The notes beneath the pieces are model-generated. The model was not told where the DNA came from. It did not search any database and saw only the letters and a list, made by a program, of their open reading frames with translations. Both the position numbers and the translations under genes were made by a program. A stretch of 64,000 nt of DNA from positions 26,206,906 through 26,270,905 of the forward strand of contig OY987264.1 of assembly GCA_963920665.1 (NCBI GenBank), written 5' to 3'. This document shows, one piece after another, positions 53,201-64,000 of this stretch; positions within the stretch are counted from its first letter, which is position 1; each line of letters begins with the position of its first letter. Source of the DNA: Straminergon stramineum. Its lineage: Eukaryota > Streptophyta > Bryopsida > Hypnales > Calliergonaceae.

Positions 53201-53870
53201 GTAAACACCACACTCCCAAAATTCAACCGTCATAGTGAGAGAGAGAGAGAAGAAATGAGGCAAAGAAGCCACCATATGTTAACTAATTTGAAAATGGGAG
53301 GGAAAGCACATAGAGATGGCCATAATGGGGGTAGTTACACCAAATAGGTGGTGGACATATAGCCGTTTAAACCATCACCCTTAGTGGGTGGGAGGGTGGT
53401 ACAATCCACATGGAGGTAATTTAGATATGAGAGCCCATGTATTATAAAACAAGCCACATCATGTGGTATATGTATTGGGACTAAAATACCTATAGTATCA
53501 CTTAGCAAAGAAAGCCGATTTGTATAGGTTAAAAGATTGACTCTTGTGCTTAGTAAGAATATGAATATAAAATCATATCATAAAAGCATAGTGCTATCAA
53601 AAAAGCCATAAAAAGCTCCTTTTATAATTATTAATAGATGTGAAAATGGAAAAGACGGGAAGTAAATCAAGCAATGCATCAAAGACAAATTAAAATATAT
53701 AGAGCCTTTTAAGGTGTGGTATTTCCACATCATAGGCTATTGGGGTCAAAGGGCCTACTTTACATAAAAAATAACATTTTTTTGAATGAACATAAATGAA
53801 TAGTTCAATAATTAAAGAAGAAGAAGAAGAAGAAGAAGAAGAAGAAGAAGAAGAAGAAGAAGAAGAAGAA
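50292..53870. repeat. Three tandem ~1.17-kb repeats separated by growing GAA tracts
   Basis: Units begin GACTAAGACT or GACTAAGATT at 50292, 51469 and 52639, so the period is 1177 then 1170 bp; the third unit runs about 1.23 kb. Shared blocks include ATGTCTATTCACAAGTTT (units 1 and 2), CCAATGTTATG, GGTGTCTTCAGC and GTGGGT-rich segments. Each unit ends in (GAA)n: 6 units at 51449-51466, 11 at 52604-52636 and 18 at 53817-53870. Units 1 and 2 are more alike than either is to unit 3. There is no coding frame of note, and the origin of the unit is unknown. Confidence 0.85.
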
Positions 53871-54229
53871 TTAATCTTCTTTCTTTAAGAAATTGGTAAG
53901 AGTAGAAGTTGGTAAGAGATTGAAGAAAAAATAAATTGTTAATAGTTCTAAGTAGGTGGAATTGAAATACACTAATTCCAATCATGTACATTTTATCTTA
54001 GAAATCTTCTTCTTCTCAAAGTTGAAAAATGAGTTCAAAAACAAATTCAATATGTAATTTTCTCAATAAATTTATATACATTAGATGAAATTCAGCTAGA
54101 CTATAGGCTCTGTGTTCCACCGAGTTCTTGGATTGTGGAAACTTGGCTACATTAGCAAGTTGATGTGGTAGAGCATCTTCCGATCCAAGTTAGATGATAA
54201 TAATAAAACTAATTTCTTAAGATTTTTAT

Positions 54230-54270
54230 TTTTTTAAGGATTTTTTAAGGATTTTTTAAGGATTTTTTAA
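54230..54270. repeat. 11-bp short tandem repeat
   Basis: TTTTTTAAGGA is repeated about three and a half times. Confidence 0.8.
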
Positions 54271-54694
54271 TTATTTTTTCCTCTGGCCAATAGAAGCTGG
54301 TTCTCACCCTAAATTGGCCCTCCAATGTAGCTTAAAAACATCTAATGATTGACCATAAAATAAGAAGCTGTACAACTTTCACATCACAAATCTAAGTGGA
54401 ATGAATCAAGGATTTTTATGTAGGCAAAAATATAATCTACTAGATAAAAAATTTAAATAATAATTTCAAGTTTCAGTGGATATGTTTTGATGCTTGGCCT
54501 CCCCTATTCTAAGCTTATTGTAGCATAACTTTTGCTCTTGGGGTACCAATTGAATCAAAAACTATTTTCCTAGAAAGCTAATGTAATTTCCTATCTTAAA
54601 AAGAATTTAAAAATGACTTCCAAATTGAGGTTACACAAGCCTATCCAAAAATCATTTTCTCCCTTGTAGAGATGATGGGACCAAGGGGGCTTAA

Positions 54695-56140
54695 GGGAAT
54701 TATGTCATTGATAACTTTCAAACAAAAGGTGTAAACAATGACCCATAAATTATATCATTCTATTTGTTTAGAATCTAACTTTGCACTAGTCGATATTTAT
54801 CAATAAAGTTTGTAATTGAAATTGAAATCCCTTGTAAAATTGATTACAAATTGAATAGTAGTGATTTTCTAAGGAATATTTCTCCTATTAGGTATCAAAG
54901 ATAAAATTCTAATTATGATGATTTATAAAAAGAATTTTGACCTCAATTATTTTTTGAAGATTTTTTGAAGGTCTTTTTTTTAATTTAAAAATTATTTTGT
55001 GAGGTAAAATATACCTATGCAATTATACTCTTTGAGCATCTACAAAGTAATGAAAATTAGTATATACTATAGAAATTTTGGATAAATAACACTTGAATCA
55101 AGAAAATTAATTTGGGTGGATGTAAAAACAAGTTTATGCATTTAAAAAACATCAATTTTCTTTTCTTCAATTCATTCTTCAAAATTTGATTGAACACCTT
55201 GTGCAAGAGGGGTTAGTTTTGGTATCAAAAAATATAATACCTTTATACCTACCTTTACTCAACATGTCTACCTTGTTGCCTTGTAATACTTGTATAATAA
55301 TAATAGTTAATTCAATTAGTGCAAGGCCTCCTTATTGTTATCAATTGTATTTGCATAGCAATAGATATTTTGTTTTATTTTTTTGTGGAGAATGATGAGA
55401 ATGCCTTCTTTATCTCTAGGTCACTCATATTTTAGAAATAAATTTGGCAATGGAGAAAATGTAGTATTCAAAATTAGTTCCAATACATTGGTTAATTGTG
55501 TACAAATTGAGGTATGAATGCTTTATATATCAATTTCTTTGACTAAATAGAAAAACATTTATAAATGAATCAAATTCAAACATCTAAAACAAAAATGAAT
55601 AATTTCATCATTTAATAGATATTCAAATATCTAATGGTATTCAAATTGAAATCAAATGTATTAGATTGGTCACCATGTATGACTCTGGATATATGAATTC
55701 TTAGAGGTAATATTGTAAGCAACCCAAAAATTCACAAGGATTATGTAGAGTTATAAAGTCTTGATTACTTTATTGCATGTAAATAGGTTAATTTACTTAA
55801 TTATACCTAAGAATTTGAATACATGAATAAAACTTGCAATTTAATCTCTGAAATTGTACAATAAAGTACTTTCAAATACCTTTGCACTTAATTGTAGTTA
55901 CAAGAATTTAAGCTCATGTGTTGTTTAATACAACTAGTTTTAAATATATTTGTTTATAAAAAATATTTTCTTGTAGGTTTTAAGAAAATTATCAATATAC
56001 GAGAAGAAGGTTTAATTTTGATTATGAAATATGTTTTATATGAACACCCAACATTTAGTTGAAATCAAAATGTGAATATTCACATAAAGTCAATACCTAT
56101 AATTACAGAGTATGGATATTATAGTTGAAAGATAGTAGTT
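54695..56140. other. AT-rich region upstream of the PHD gene
   Basis: No separate gene is supported; it probably contains the promoter and leader of the gene starting at 56141. Confidence 0.4.
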
Positions 56141-59108
56141 ATGGAAAGATTAGGAATTTTATTCCATTGGAACAAATCAAGGCCAGAAAATCGATCTTTA
56201 TTGCCACCTCGAGAAGTTAAACCCTGGAATTGCATTTTTGCTCCATTTAAACATGAATGGCAAGAGACCAAAGATACAACTCTATGTTGGGCAATTATCC
56301 AATGGATTAGTCAACAAACTAAAAGACAAACTACACCATGTTGTGGTAAAGATGAAGGACCAAGATCTACAATACATCCTTTATCATCAAAAGTAATTAG
56401 AAGGCGAAATAGCCACCCACCTCAACGAACTGAAATAGAATATAAATGCCAAGAAGAAGATACTTCTTCTTGGAAACAACTTAAAACTAATTTATGTTGC
56501 CAACAAATAAATATCCAAAACAATGAAGACTCTTTACCGAATTCAAATGCAACTCATTGTTGTTCAAATCACTCAAAATGGAGAATTGGATTGAGCATCT
56601 TAGATATTTGGCCAAAAAATACATGTAATTTTAAAACTCACACACAAAATTTGAAGTCCTTAATTACAACTCCATCAAGTTGGCGTTGGTTTCAATCATC
56701 AAACTCAATATTTCGAGATTTTTTGGAAGACATGGAAATCCTCAAGAATATGGATGCTAAGGATTTGAATGAATACCGTGAACTATTATTAAAAGAACCT
56801 TTGACATATGATAGATTGCAACACTATCCTAAAATTGTATTGAGGGTCTTTGTTTATTTACTTAGAAATAAAAAACCTCCAAATTTTTTCAAAAGAAAGC
56901 TTTTAATTCAATTATGTATTCAATGGACATGCAAAAAGAAGAATTATTTTTGCATTTTTGAAAAACAAACGAATGAATTGCTAGAAAAGGGGTGCAAAAG
57001 TAATCAATATTTAAACACAAAACCACCTTCAAAATCTTTGAAAAATCTTCATAGGTGGGCTTCTGTGAAAGAAAAACAATATGAACATTATAGTCCAGAT
57101 AATTTTCAATCTTCAAATGGTTCTTGTAAAGAACTTAGTCGATCAGTGAGTGATTCCAAAACTATCAAATTGGTGGATGAATCCATGTATGAATCATTAT
57201 ATTATTGAAATAAATATTATAACTTATTCTTATATATAGACTAAATATTGAAAATTTAATGATTTTTTCAATAGAATAATAGAATAGAATCTATTTACTT
57301 GAGAGAATTGTAATGATATTAGGATGATCTTTTCGAATGTCTTTTAACAAAATGAAATTATGAAAGACTTGTGAAATTACACCTAACATAGATTATTTAT
57401 ATGCTTATTTTTATATTAACTTAGAATGGATTGAAGGTTAGAAGAAGAAAAACAACTGGTTTGCGACAATGAAGATGAAAAATGTGATGCTTGGTTCAAC
57501 AATGAAGATGTTCAAAGCTCAAACATTTTTGAAAGACTTCAAGAATCTTTTTGTTCATGTTTCGTATGTAGCAATGATGATGCATTTTGCTATGGATGTA
57601 TGTGTACAATTTGTAAAGAGAGCGGTGGAATTAGGGATTCTTTATTTTGGATGAAGTGTAAAAATTGCCTTCACATATCTCATCTAAAATGTGCAATTCG
57701 AGTTGGTTTTGTTGGATTCAATTCTATTCGAAAGTTGGATGGTGAATATTGGTGTCAAAGTTGTGAAAAAAAGGTTCTTTGATGGTTTTACAATATTTAA
57801 TGTCTAAATATTTTATAATTGAACTTATTTATTACTATATATATATTTTATTTGCAATGTATACAATGAAAAGCATATGTGTTATTTTTTTATATGCATG
57901 GTATAAATTGCTTATATGTTAGTGTTTATTCACTAATTAAATCGAATTATGATTTTAAACACATTTTGAACTTGGCATTAGAATCTTGGCATATGTGATA
58001 TGAGATTCAAGTTTATTGGATATTTGCATAATTCAAGATAATTTCAATATATTATGAAAATAGAATATTGAATTTTAAATGTAATTGATTAGGAAGATCT
58101 TGCTCCTTATTGGGAATCAATATTACAAGAAGCAAGTAAATGCAACAATATTTCAAGACTTGAGCTTTTATTGTATTATGCAATGTCTATTCTAAAAGAT
58201 ACAAAACGATCAAAATACAAAGATCTTCAAATGCTTGTTTGTAAGGCTTGGGGACTAATTGCTAACGGCGCTCAATGCTCAGATATTCAAATTTTGATAG
58301 ATATTATTTGCTCAAAATTTGAGTTGAAAAATGATTCAAACTCAAGTTACGGTAAAAAGATTATTTAAGAAATAAAATTCATTGCATAAATTTTTTCATT
58401 CTTCTTATATTCGCTAGGTCTTTATAATACAATTATTAGAAACAAAAGCCATGATTTTATTTTATTTTTTTCTTTTAGAAATATATATTTTTTAAATAAT
58501 TGGAGATATGATATTATACATGAATTCTTCAAGGCCTGTTAATAATTTATACTTTGTGATCAAAGAACAACTTTTCAATGTTATTTTTAATGTAAAATGT
58601 TCAAAATTTGGTCATAATGAACTAATCACCTTTAATCAAAATCATGAATAAGATGAAAATGATATTCATTTGAATAAAAATTAGACTAAAAAATGAAGTT
58701 AATAAGAAGAGATTCATTATCATTGAGATTTGTATATATAGATATTGTATACTATATGAGTTGACAAAACTAAGATAATATGACTTTAGAAATTGCATTG
58801 CACAAGTTTTGAGAAATTACATTTTATATCTTGTAGCTCAAGAAAGAGACCTCCAAATGCACGCACAAAATTACTTGAAAAAAGCTGAAGAGGATATTGT
58901 TGGTGTTCAAGAAACAATTAAAGAGGTAGAAGCGTGGAAGAATGTTCTCTTTCAAACCGAAGAACAATTGAAACGCTTAAAAATCAAATTAGAGGTTAAA
59001 ACCAAAAATGCAATTCTCTCAAATACAGCAGCTAGGATTGCTGAAAAAAGTCTTCAAGGTACGTATGATTGTAGGGAGGTTTTATTTCATGAAGAAAATG
59101 ATAGTTAA
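56141..59108 (+). CDS. PHD-finger protein of OBERON/VEL type with coiled coil
   Basis: Four exons (56141-57186, 57437-57773, 58093-58351, 58837-59108) have matching phases and GT-AG borders and give 637 aa. The first ~190 residues are of unknown type. Residues about 205-260 are helical (EYRELLLKEPLTYDRLQHYP) and may correspond to the helical region before the PHD in OBERON/VEL proteins. A complete C4HC3 PHD finger follows: Cys405, 408, 423, 426, His431, Cys434, 455 and 458, preceded by CSCFVCSNDDAFCYGC as in OBERON and VIN3-like proteins. LDGEYWCQSC resembles the VEL finger. A helical region (about 462-540) and a coiled coil (about 550-620) follow, as in OBERON. Family members act in the nucleus on chromatin and meristem or flowering control. 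The exact subfamily is unsure, and the start codon could lie further upstream. Confidence 0.7.
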
Positions 59109-61238
59109 AAAAAAAATTGGCATGTTTAGTAAGTTAATTTTTTGCACAATTTTTAATTACAATAGTAGTTGAGCAAAGGTAAGTGTTGAGATTAACCGAC
59201 CTACCTCCTCAATTATTTTCATTTAGTTTCAATAATTTTTCTAATAGTATGTTTTAAACTATATAGAAATGTGTTGCTATTCAAACCCTTATAATCAAAT
59301 ATAAATTGTTTCTACTCTATTATTACATTTAACGGACCATGAGTGACCAAGAAGCATTTGTAGAGGAGATTTATTTTTTTACGTACTAATAAAACAAATT
59401 AATGAGTTAAAAAATTCTTGAAAATTGCACTTTTTCATTAAGACCTTATAATTATTCTAATTCCTCAAAAAAAAGTGTATTAATGGTGTATTCATTTTTT
59501 TTATTTTTTATTTTTTTCCACATCAATTTTGTATAGGGCGTTAACATTGCAAGATAAATGAATGCATATACCTAATCTCCAATCCCTGTTCTTATCTACA
59601 AAGTAACAACTAACAAAGACAAAGTAAAACAATGTGTCACTATCCCTTAAAAAACCCATCAAACTACCACTAGAAGTTTGGCTAAGGTATCAAATATTTA
59701 AAATTAGGGGAGGACCCAATTGAGTGAAGATTTCAAAAAATTCTTTGTTGTTAGATGCATCATTCAAAGTGTCATTGCCTATTTTTTAATGTACCTCAGA
59801 GTTTCTTCCTAGGGTTTAGATTCACAAAGTTAGGATTTTTATTGTCTTTGCTAGGTAAATAAACCCTAGATTTGAGTTTGTGTAGTTTTTTTGTGTTCCG
59901 TTGTTCCTAGGGGTTTTCATTTCAAGGGGTGATCTTAGTATGCATTTAGAGATTGCACTTTCTTTTTTTTCCTGAAATTTTTTTCTTATTTTTTTTCTTT
60001 CTTTGGAGCAAGACAAACAAATTGGGAATAAGATTGCTTTTGTGTGATTGGTTATTCTTACCTTGTAAAGTTTACATAAGCTCATGTATTATTGAGTTGT
60101 TGTATAATCATGACTATTGTAAAGAAAACCTTTTGGTTTCTCTAGCTTTAGGTGTTTTTTAGAACTCAATTCTTTTTTCCAAAATATGTAGTAATAAGAT
60201 AAGTACAACAGTTTCCAAGGCCTTGAAGCCAGGTGACTTGTAGTTTTTTAGATACTTTAAGAGGAACTCAAGAAAAAGTAATGTATATCAATGTGATGAT
60301 GTGCACTATGAATGATGAAGCTCATAGAATGGAAGGTCTTTAGGAGTGGTGAATAACTTAGTCTAGGAATGGCATAAGTGCTCCTTTGATTGATTTCCCA
60401 CAAATGGCAATAAACTTTTGGTTTTAAAGGAAACTGATGCTAAGATGCTTGTTGTTATACAATATTGTCTGTTCATAGCAATGTACATATAAGTTGCTTG
60501 TTGTTCATTATCTACTATTAAGATTATGTTTCTATCCTAAAGGTTGGATCATTAAACTATCATTCAAGTAACTTTGCAAATGTGCACATAGTGTTCATTT
60601 GAAGCCAATTATCTTCGCACAACCAAAATAGATTCTCTTTGATCTTTTGAGCTTAATGTTGTAGTTGATCTTGTTTATCAAGACAATAGAGTTTTCTCTA
60701 TAATTCCACACAATGCTCGTATACTATAAGAGAAGTTATTGGAGAGAGGTTCAATCAAACATAACTAAAAACAATCATTCTATGGTTTGCATCTTATAAA
60801 TGATATTTTTTTGTCATTGAAATGGACATTAGGATTTTGATTAACTAGATTGCATATACATTTAAAAATGACAAGAAAGGAAATGAAAATGATATGGAGG
60901 GTTTGAGTTAGGGTTGCTAGTAGGCATCTAGGTGAGCTTGTGAGTAGGAAAAAAATAATTGGAAAAATTTGTATATGGGACCTATGACCGTGGTTTTTGT
61001 GCCATGTGTCATGTGGTTAATATAAGTTTGGTTTCAGGGATACAAGGTATGTATTTGTTTTTTTTGGTCTTTCTTTTTGGCAAAGACCAAATATTGTCAA
61101 TTTAAAAAAAATGAAGCAATTAAAAAATATGCATGGAAATTAAATACATCCATGAAGTAGCATAAAATACACAAATCCAATAAAAATAGAAATCAATACA
61201 CACTAGTTTGATCCAAGAGATTTGTCAATCTCATGAAT
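59109..61238. other. AT-rich intergenic stretch
   Basis: No gene, RNA or clear repeat family is supported between the PHD gene and the decayed TE gene. Confidence 0.4.
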
Positions 61239-64000
61239 CTAAGTCGCTATAGACTCAGTCGTAGAATCGGAACCTATAGATGACTCTAAGGACTCTCTAT
61301 ATTGCAAGACATTTAGAGCATAATTGTCTTTACATTGCTTTGGTTTGGAACAATCAAACTCTACAAAGGCACTTGCTATTTGCTCAAAAGTCTTCTCTAA
61401 ACTAATGAAAAGACTTTTGTTTTGGCATGATGGCATCTTTTGGCATCAATCCGCAATCCTTACAAAAAAATAAGAGAGGTGGTTAGGCTTTTAGAATGCG
61501 AAAGTCACCATGCAAATGCAAATATTAAAAATTGCTAACTTACTTACTACATTTCCCCTTGCAAATGAATTGGTGAGGTACCATGGGCATGTCTTTTGGA
61601 TCTTGTGAAACACTAAAACCTCAACCACCAACGTTGGCGTTGGTGTCACCACCATGGCCGTCGGTGACTTCCTCATTGGCTTGAGTATGGCATTGTAAAT
61701 GTCTTTATTCCCCTCCAATGCCACAATGTGGTGGCTCATGTCATGTCAAACCGTAATGCATGCACCTGGAGGCAATGAAATTAAAATTGATTAGTTCCAT
61801 GATTGAATTAGTAGAATACAATTGGAGTGTAAAATATGTGAATTAAACACTGACCTGTGGATGTGGTGCGATCCAAAATCAAATCTCCTTCGACACTTGT
61901 GGCTTTGAGGAGGATAGTGAAGAACCTTGAATCTTTTTCATGCCCACCTTGCCATGGCTTCCCTCCATGGCTTCCCTCCATTCATGGCCATGTCATATGC
62001 ATGGGTGTAGTTCATCAACTTGTCATCGTGTGCAACGCCAACACTGGCCTTCATCATGGTGTTAGTCCGCTTGAAAGAGAATTGCAATTTCCCTTTAGAG
62101 TCAAGATCCTTCATGAGGAGGGTGACTCCAAAATTTTGTGTTTGCAACATCCACGCCAAATTTACATTAGAACGCATTGAGTGTAGTGCATTATGAATTG
62201 TTGATGGATGCCAAAAATTTTGAATGGAATTTATCGTCTTGGTATTGTCTATAGCTGAGGTGAAGTGCATGTAGTTCGTCCCCATTCAATCTTTTTTTCT
62301 TCACCAAATTGTATGTCTGACACACTCCAGCAATGTCTTGCCTCGACTTCTTGCTATAGGAGTGAAACACTACAATGCATCCATTGTCCTACAGATGCTA
62401 TGTGGCATAGCTGCATGCCAACTGTAGAGCCTCATCTTCTAGATTTGTGTTCCATTTTGGCACCTTGTTTGGCGGAAAAGAGAGCCTTGGCACGAGCAAG
62501 TTCTGTGGGCAATCAATGAAAATGACATCCACTACTAGCCAAGCGTTTGGTACACCTTTGAACATGCGAGGCTTTTTGGCCGACATCTACAAACATGTAG
62601 TACATTAAAAAGTTAATTATGACCACAAACAATATTCATTTCACTCTAAATAAATAAATGAATTTTTACTATGAAGATAAAGATGGTTACCTTCTTCAAA
62701 AAGCACAACACCTCGTTGTACCAAGTTGGCTTTTCCTCCACCATGTCGTTTGCCAAGACTTCAATGGAGATGTTGAGGATTAAATCCTCGGTCTTCACCA
62801 CATTATCTTCTATGAGGACCATCGCTTGTGTCACATGAGTGAGGCCTTCTTCAATGAGTTGCGAGAGAGTGGCCTTCTTCTTCACTCAGCTTTGCATATG
62901 TGAACCTTGATCCAGAGTGAAACATGGTACAACTTGGCTTCTCGCTTCATCCTTTTTCTTGGCCTTGCCCTTGCCCTTGTCTTCTTTCTCCTTCTCTACC
63001 TTCTTGGCCACTCGCTCTACTGCCTTCTTTTCCTTGGTTTCTAGTTGAACTTGGGCTTGAGCATCTTTCTTTTTGTCATTTGCACCCCTCTTTATAATGG
63101 CCCTCTTTCTTGCATTCTCATTGAAGCCAACAAACTCATCAATCTCCAAGTCCACAACCCCTTTGCCGTCCAAAGATCTCCTCAAAGCAACCTCTGAAAG
63201 AGGAATAAATTCAAGGGTGCAATCCAAGTACCATCCTCCACCACTAAGATGAGCTGTGGTGTAGGTGTAGAGCTAGTGCATACTAAACATACAAGCTACT
63301 GAGCTGTGATCAAGATATGATGATAGGAGTGGGGGAAGGTCTCAGCTTGCAATGGTCCCTTTGCCTTCGAGCTCGAATTTGAAATACCTACAACACAACC
63401 ATAGTCATTCAGTACATAATATATTCATGATGAAAATGGAAGTGTAAGAATATACTACTATGTGAAATCCCAATTGGCTAGGTCACAACTCTTTATAAGA
63501 ATAAAAGCAAAGAGAATTTTAAGAAGGAGAAGAAATGCTACAGAAGAAGTACAATACAATTGATCTCTGAAGCCTAGAAAAATTAGAAATAGGATTTGAA
63601 TTTGACATCTTGAAAATGTTACTTTCATCTAATTGAGGTTGTAGAGGAGTCTCCACCCCCAGTTTGTCTCCGACAATTTATCTCATATACACAAGTGATT
63701 AGTTGAACATATAAAATTTTGTAAGTTGTAATTCTAACTCATCAGAGACATACTATTGGATAGAAACCTAAATTTCATGGAAAGAAGTTGATGGAACATA
63801 TCGGAAGAGAACTCTACGTACAACAACACTTGAACCTTCGTGAGCCATAAAGGACTCTCCCTTCTTGAAATAATTTTGCCCCTTCAAGTAATTCATGAAC
63901 CCATGATCCAAGATTGTGCACCTCCATCCTTCAATGTACTCTAGCAAGTACTACGGTGACTCTGGGATCTTGTAATTGATGGTGATGTTGTCTTCCCTCA
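61239..64000 (-). pseudogene. Decayed methyltransferase-like gene, 5' end beyond the window
   Basis: Exon-like blocks with splice borders can be read at 64000-63818, 63387-62691, 62586-61855, 61765-61548 and 61458-61239. The first part has a Lys/Glu-rich charged segment (about 63110-62930). Next come VVDVIFIDCPQN, similar in position to the DPPY-type motif IV, and DNGCIVVFHSYS. GHEKDSRFFTILLKATS plus GDLILDRTTSTG is then followed by HHIVALEGNKDIY, as in the EKP...GDLVLDPFxGSG motif I block of beta-class DNA amino-methyltransferases. In-frame stops lie at 63953-63951 (TAG), 62888-62886 (TGA), 62400-62398 and 62391-62389 (TAG) and 61748-61746 (TGA), and there are frame breaks near 63230, 62250 and 61435. 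It is not functional as it stands. The methyltransferase call rests on motif order; DCPQ is not a normal catalytic tetrad, so the ancestor may already have been catalytically altered. Confidence 0.5.

Larger units (their letters stand above)
49949..54690 (+). mobile_element. Family-D TTAA element, copy b, split by a tandem array
   Basis: The left end CCCCTATAGTCCTAAGGTCC follows TTAA 49945-49948; the decayed right end ATGGGACCAAGGGGGC precedes TTAA 54691-54694. The left ~340 bp and right ~800 bp align with the intact copy at 22377-23289, for example GATCGCAAGATATTTGCATT on the left and CTAAGCTTATTG plus AGCATAACTTTTGCTCT on the right. A ~3.6-kb tandem array interrupts it. No coding frame is seen. 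Confidence 0.7.

Overview
The window reads as nuclear DNA of a land plant. Its genes have GT-AG introns, and it carries telo-box motifs (AAACCCTAA) and plant-specific gene families: a WW-domain DRH1-type DEAD-box helicase, a BIR-type LRR receptor ectodomain and an OBERON/VEL-type PHD protein. I cannot name the species. Most of the sequence is AT-rich and packed with transposable-element (TE) debris, as in a large, TE-rich plant genome.

Host-type genes are few. At 2.4-3.4 kb (minus) is a small LRR membrane protein that resembles a BIR receptor but ends before any kinase domain. At 41.4-45.2 kb (plus) is an intact seven-exon DEAD-box RNA helicase (716 aa). At 56.1-59.1 kb (plus) is a four-exon, 637-aa protein with a complete C4HC3 PHD finger, a helical region and a C-terminal coiled coil.

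TE genes form two loci. At 17.3-21.6 kb (plus) an 11-exon frame of about 998 codons stays open throughout and looks like a DDE-type transposase with a CPWC zinc knuckle. A convergent two-exon partner gene at 27.0-29.0 kb (minus) is intact except for one in-frame TGA. At 61.2-64.0 kb (minus) lies a decayed multi-exon gene that resembles an amino-methyltransferase. Nearly all of its visible stops fit loss of methylated C in CG or CHG context.

The most striking structure is a set of non-autonomous elements that all begin CCC(C)TAAAGG-like, end in the inverse, and are flanked by TTAA. I recognise four families: A (~220 bp, 4 copies), B (~915 bp, 7 copies), C (~570 bp, 2 copies) and D (~913 bp, 2 copies). 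Two places prove the insertion rule from within the window. B-b sits in a TTAA of another B copy whose empty site is preserved in sister copies. Between the two TE genes there is a four-level nest, D-a in a MULE-like element in B-d in B-e, whose lengths return to the family length once the inner layers are removed.

The second D copy is split by three tandem ~1.17 kb repeats separated by GAA tracts of 6, 11 and 18 units. Other repeats are a 2.3 kb element with ~240-bp inverted termini (46.2-48.5 kb), a 188-bp TA-flanked MITE, and minisatellites of 25, ~100 and 13 bp.
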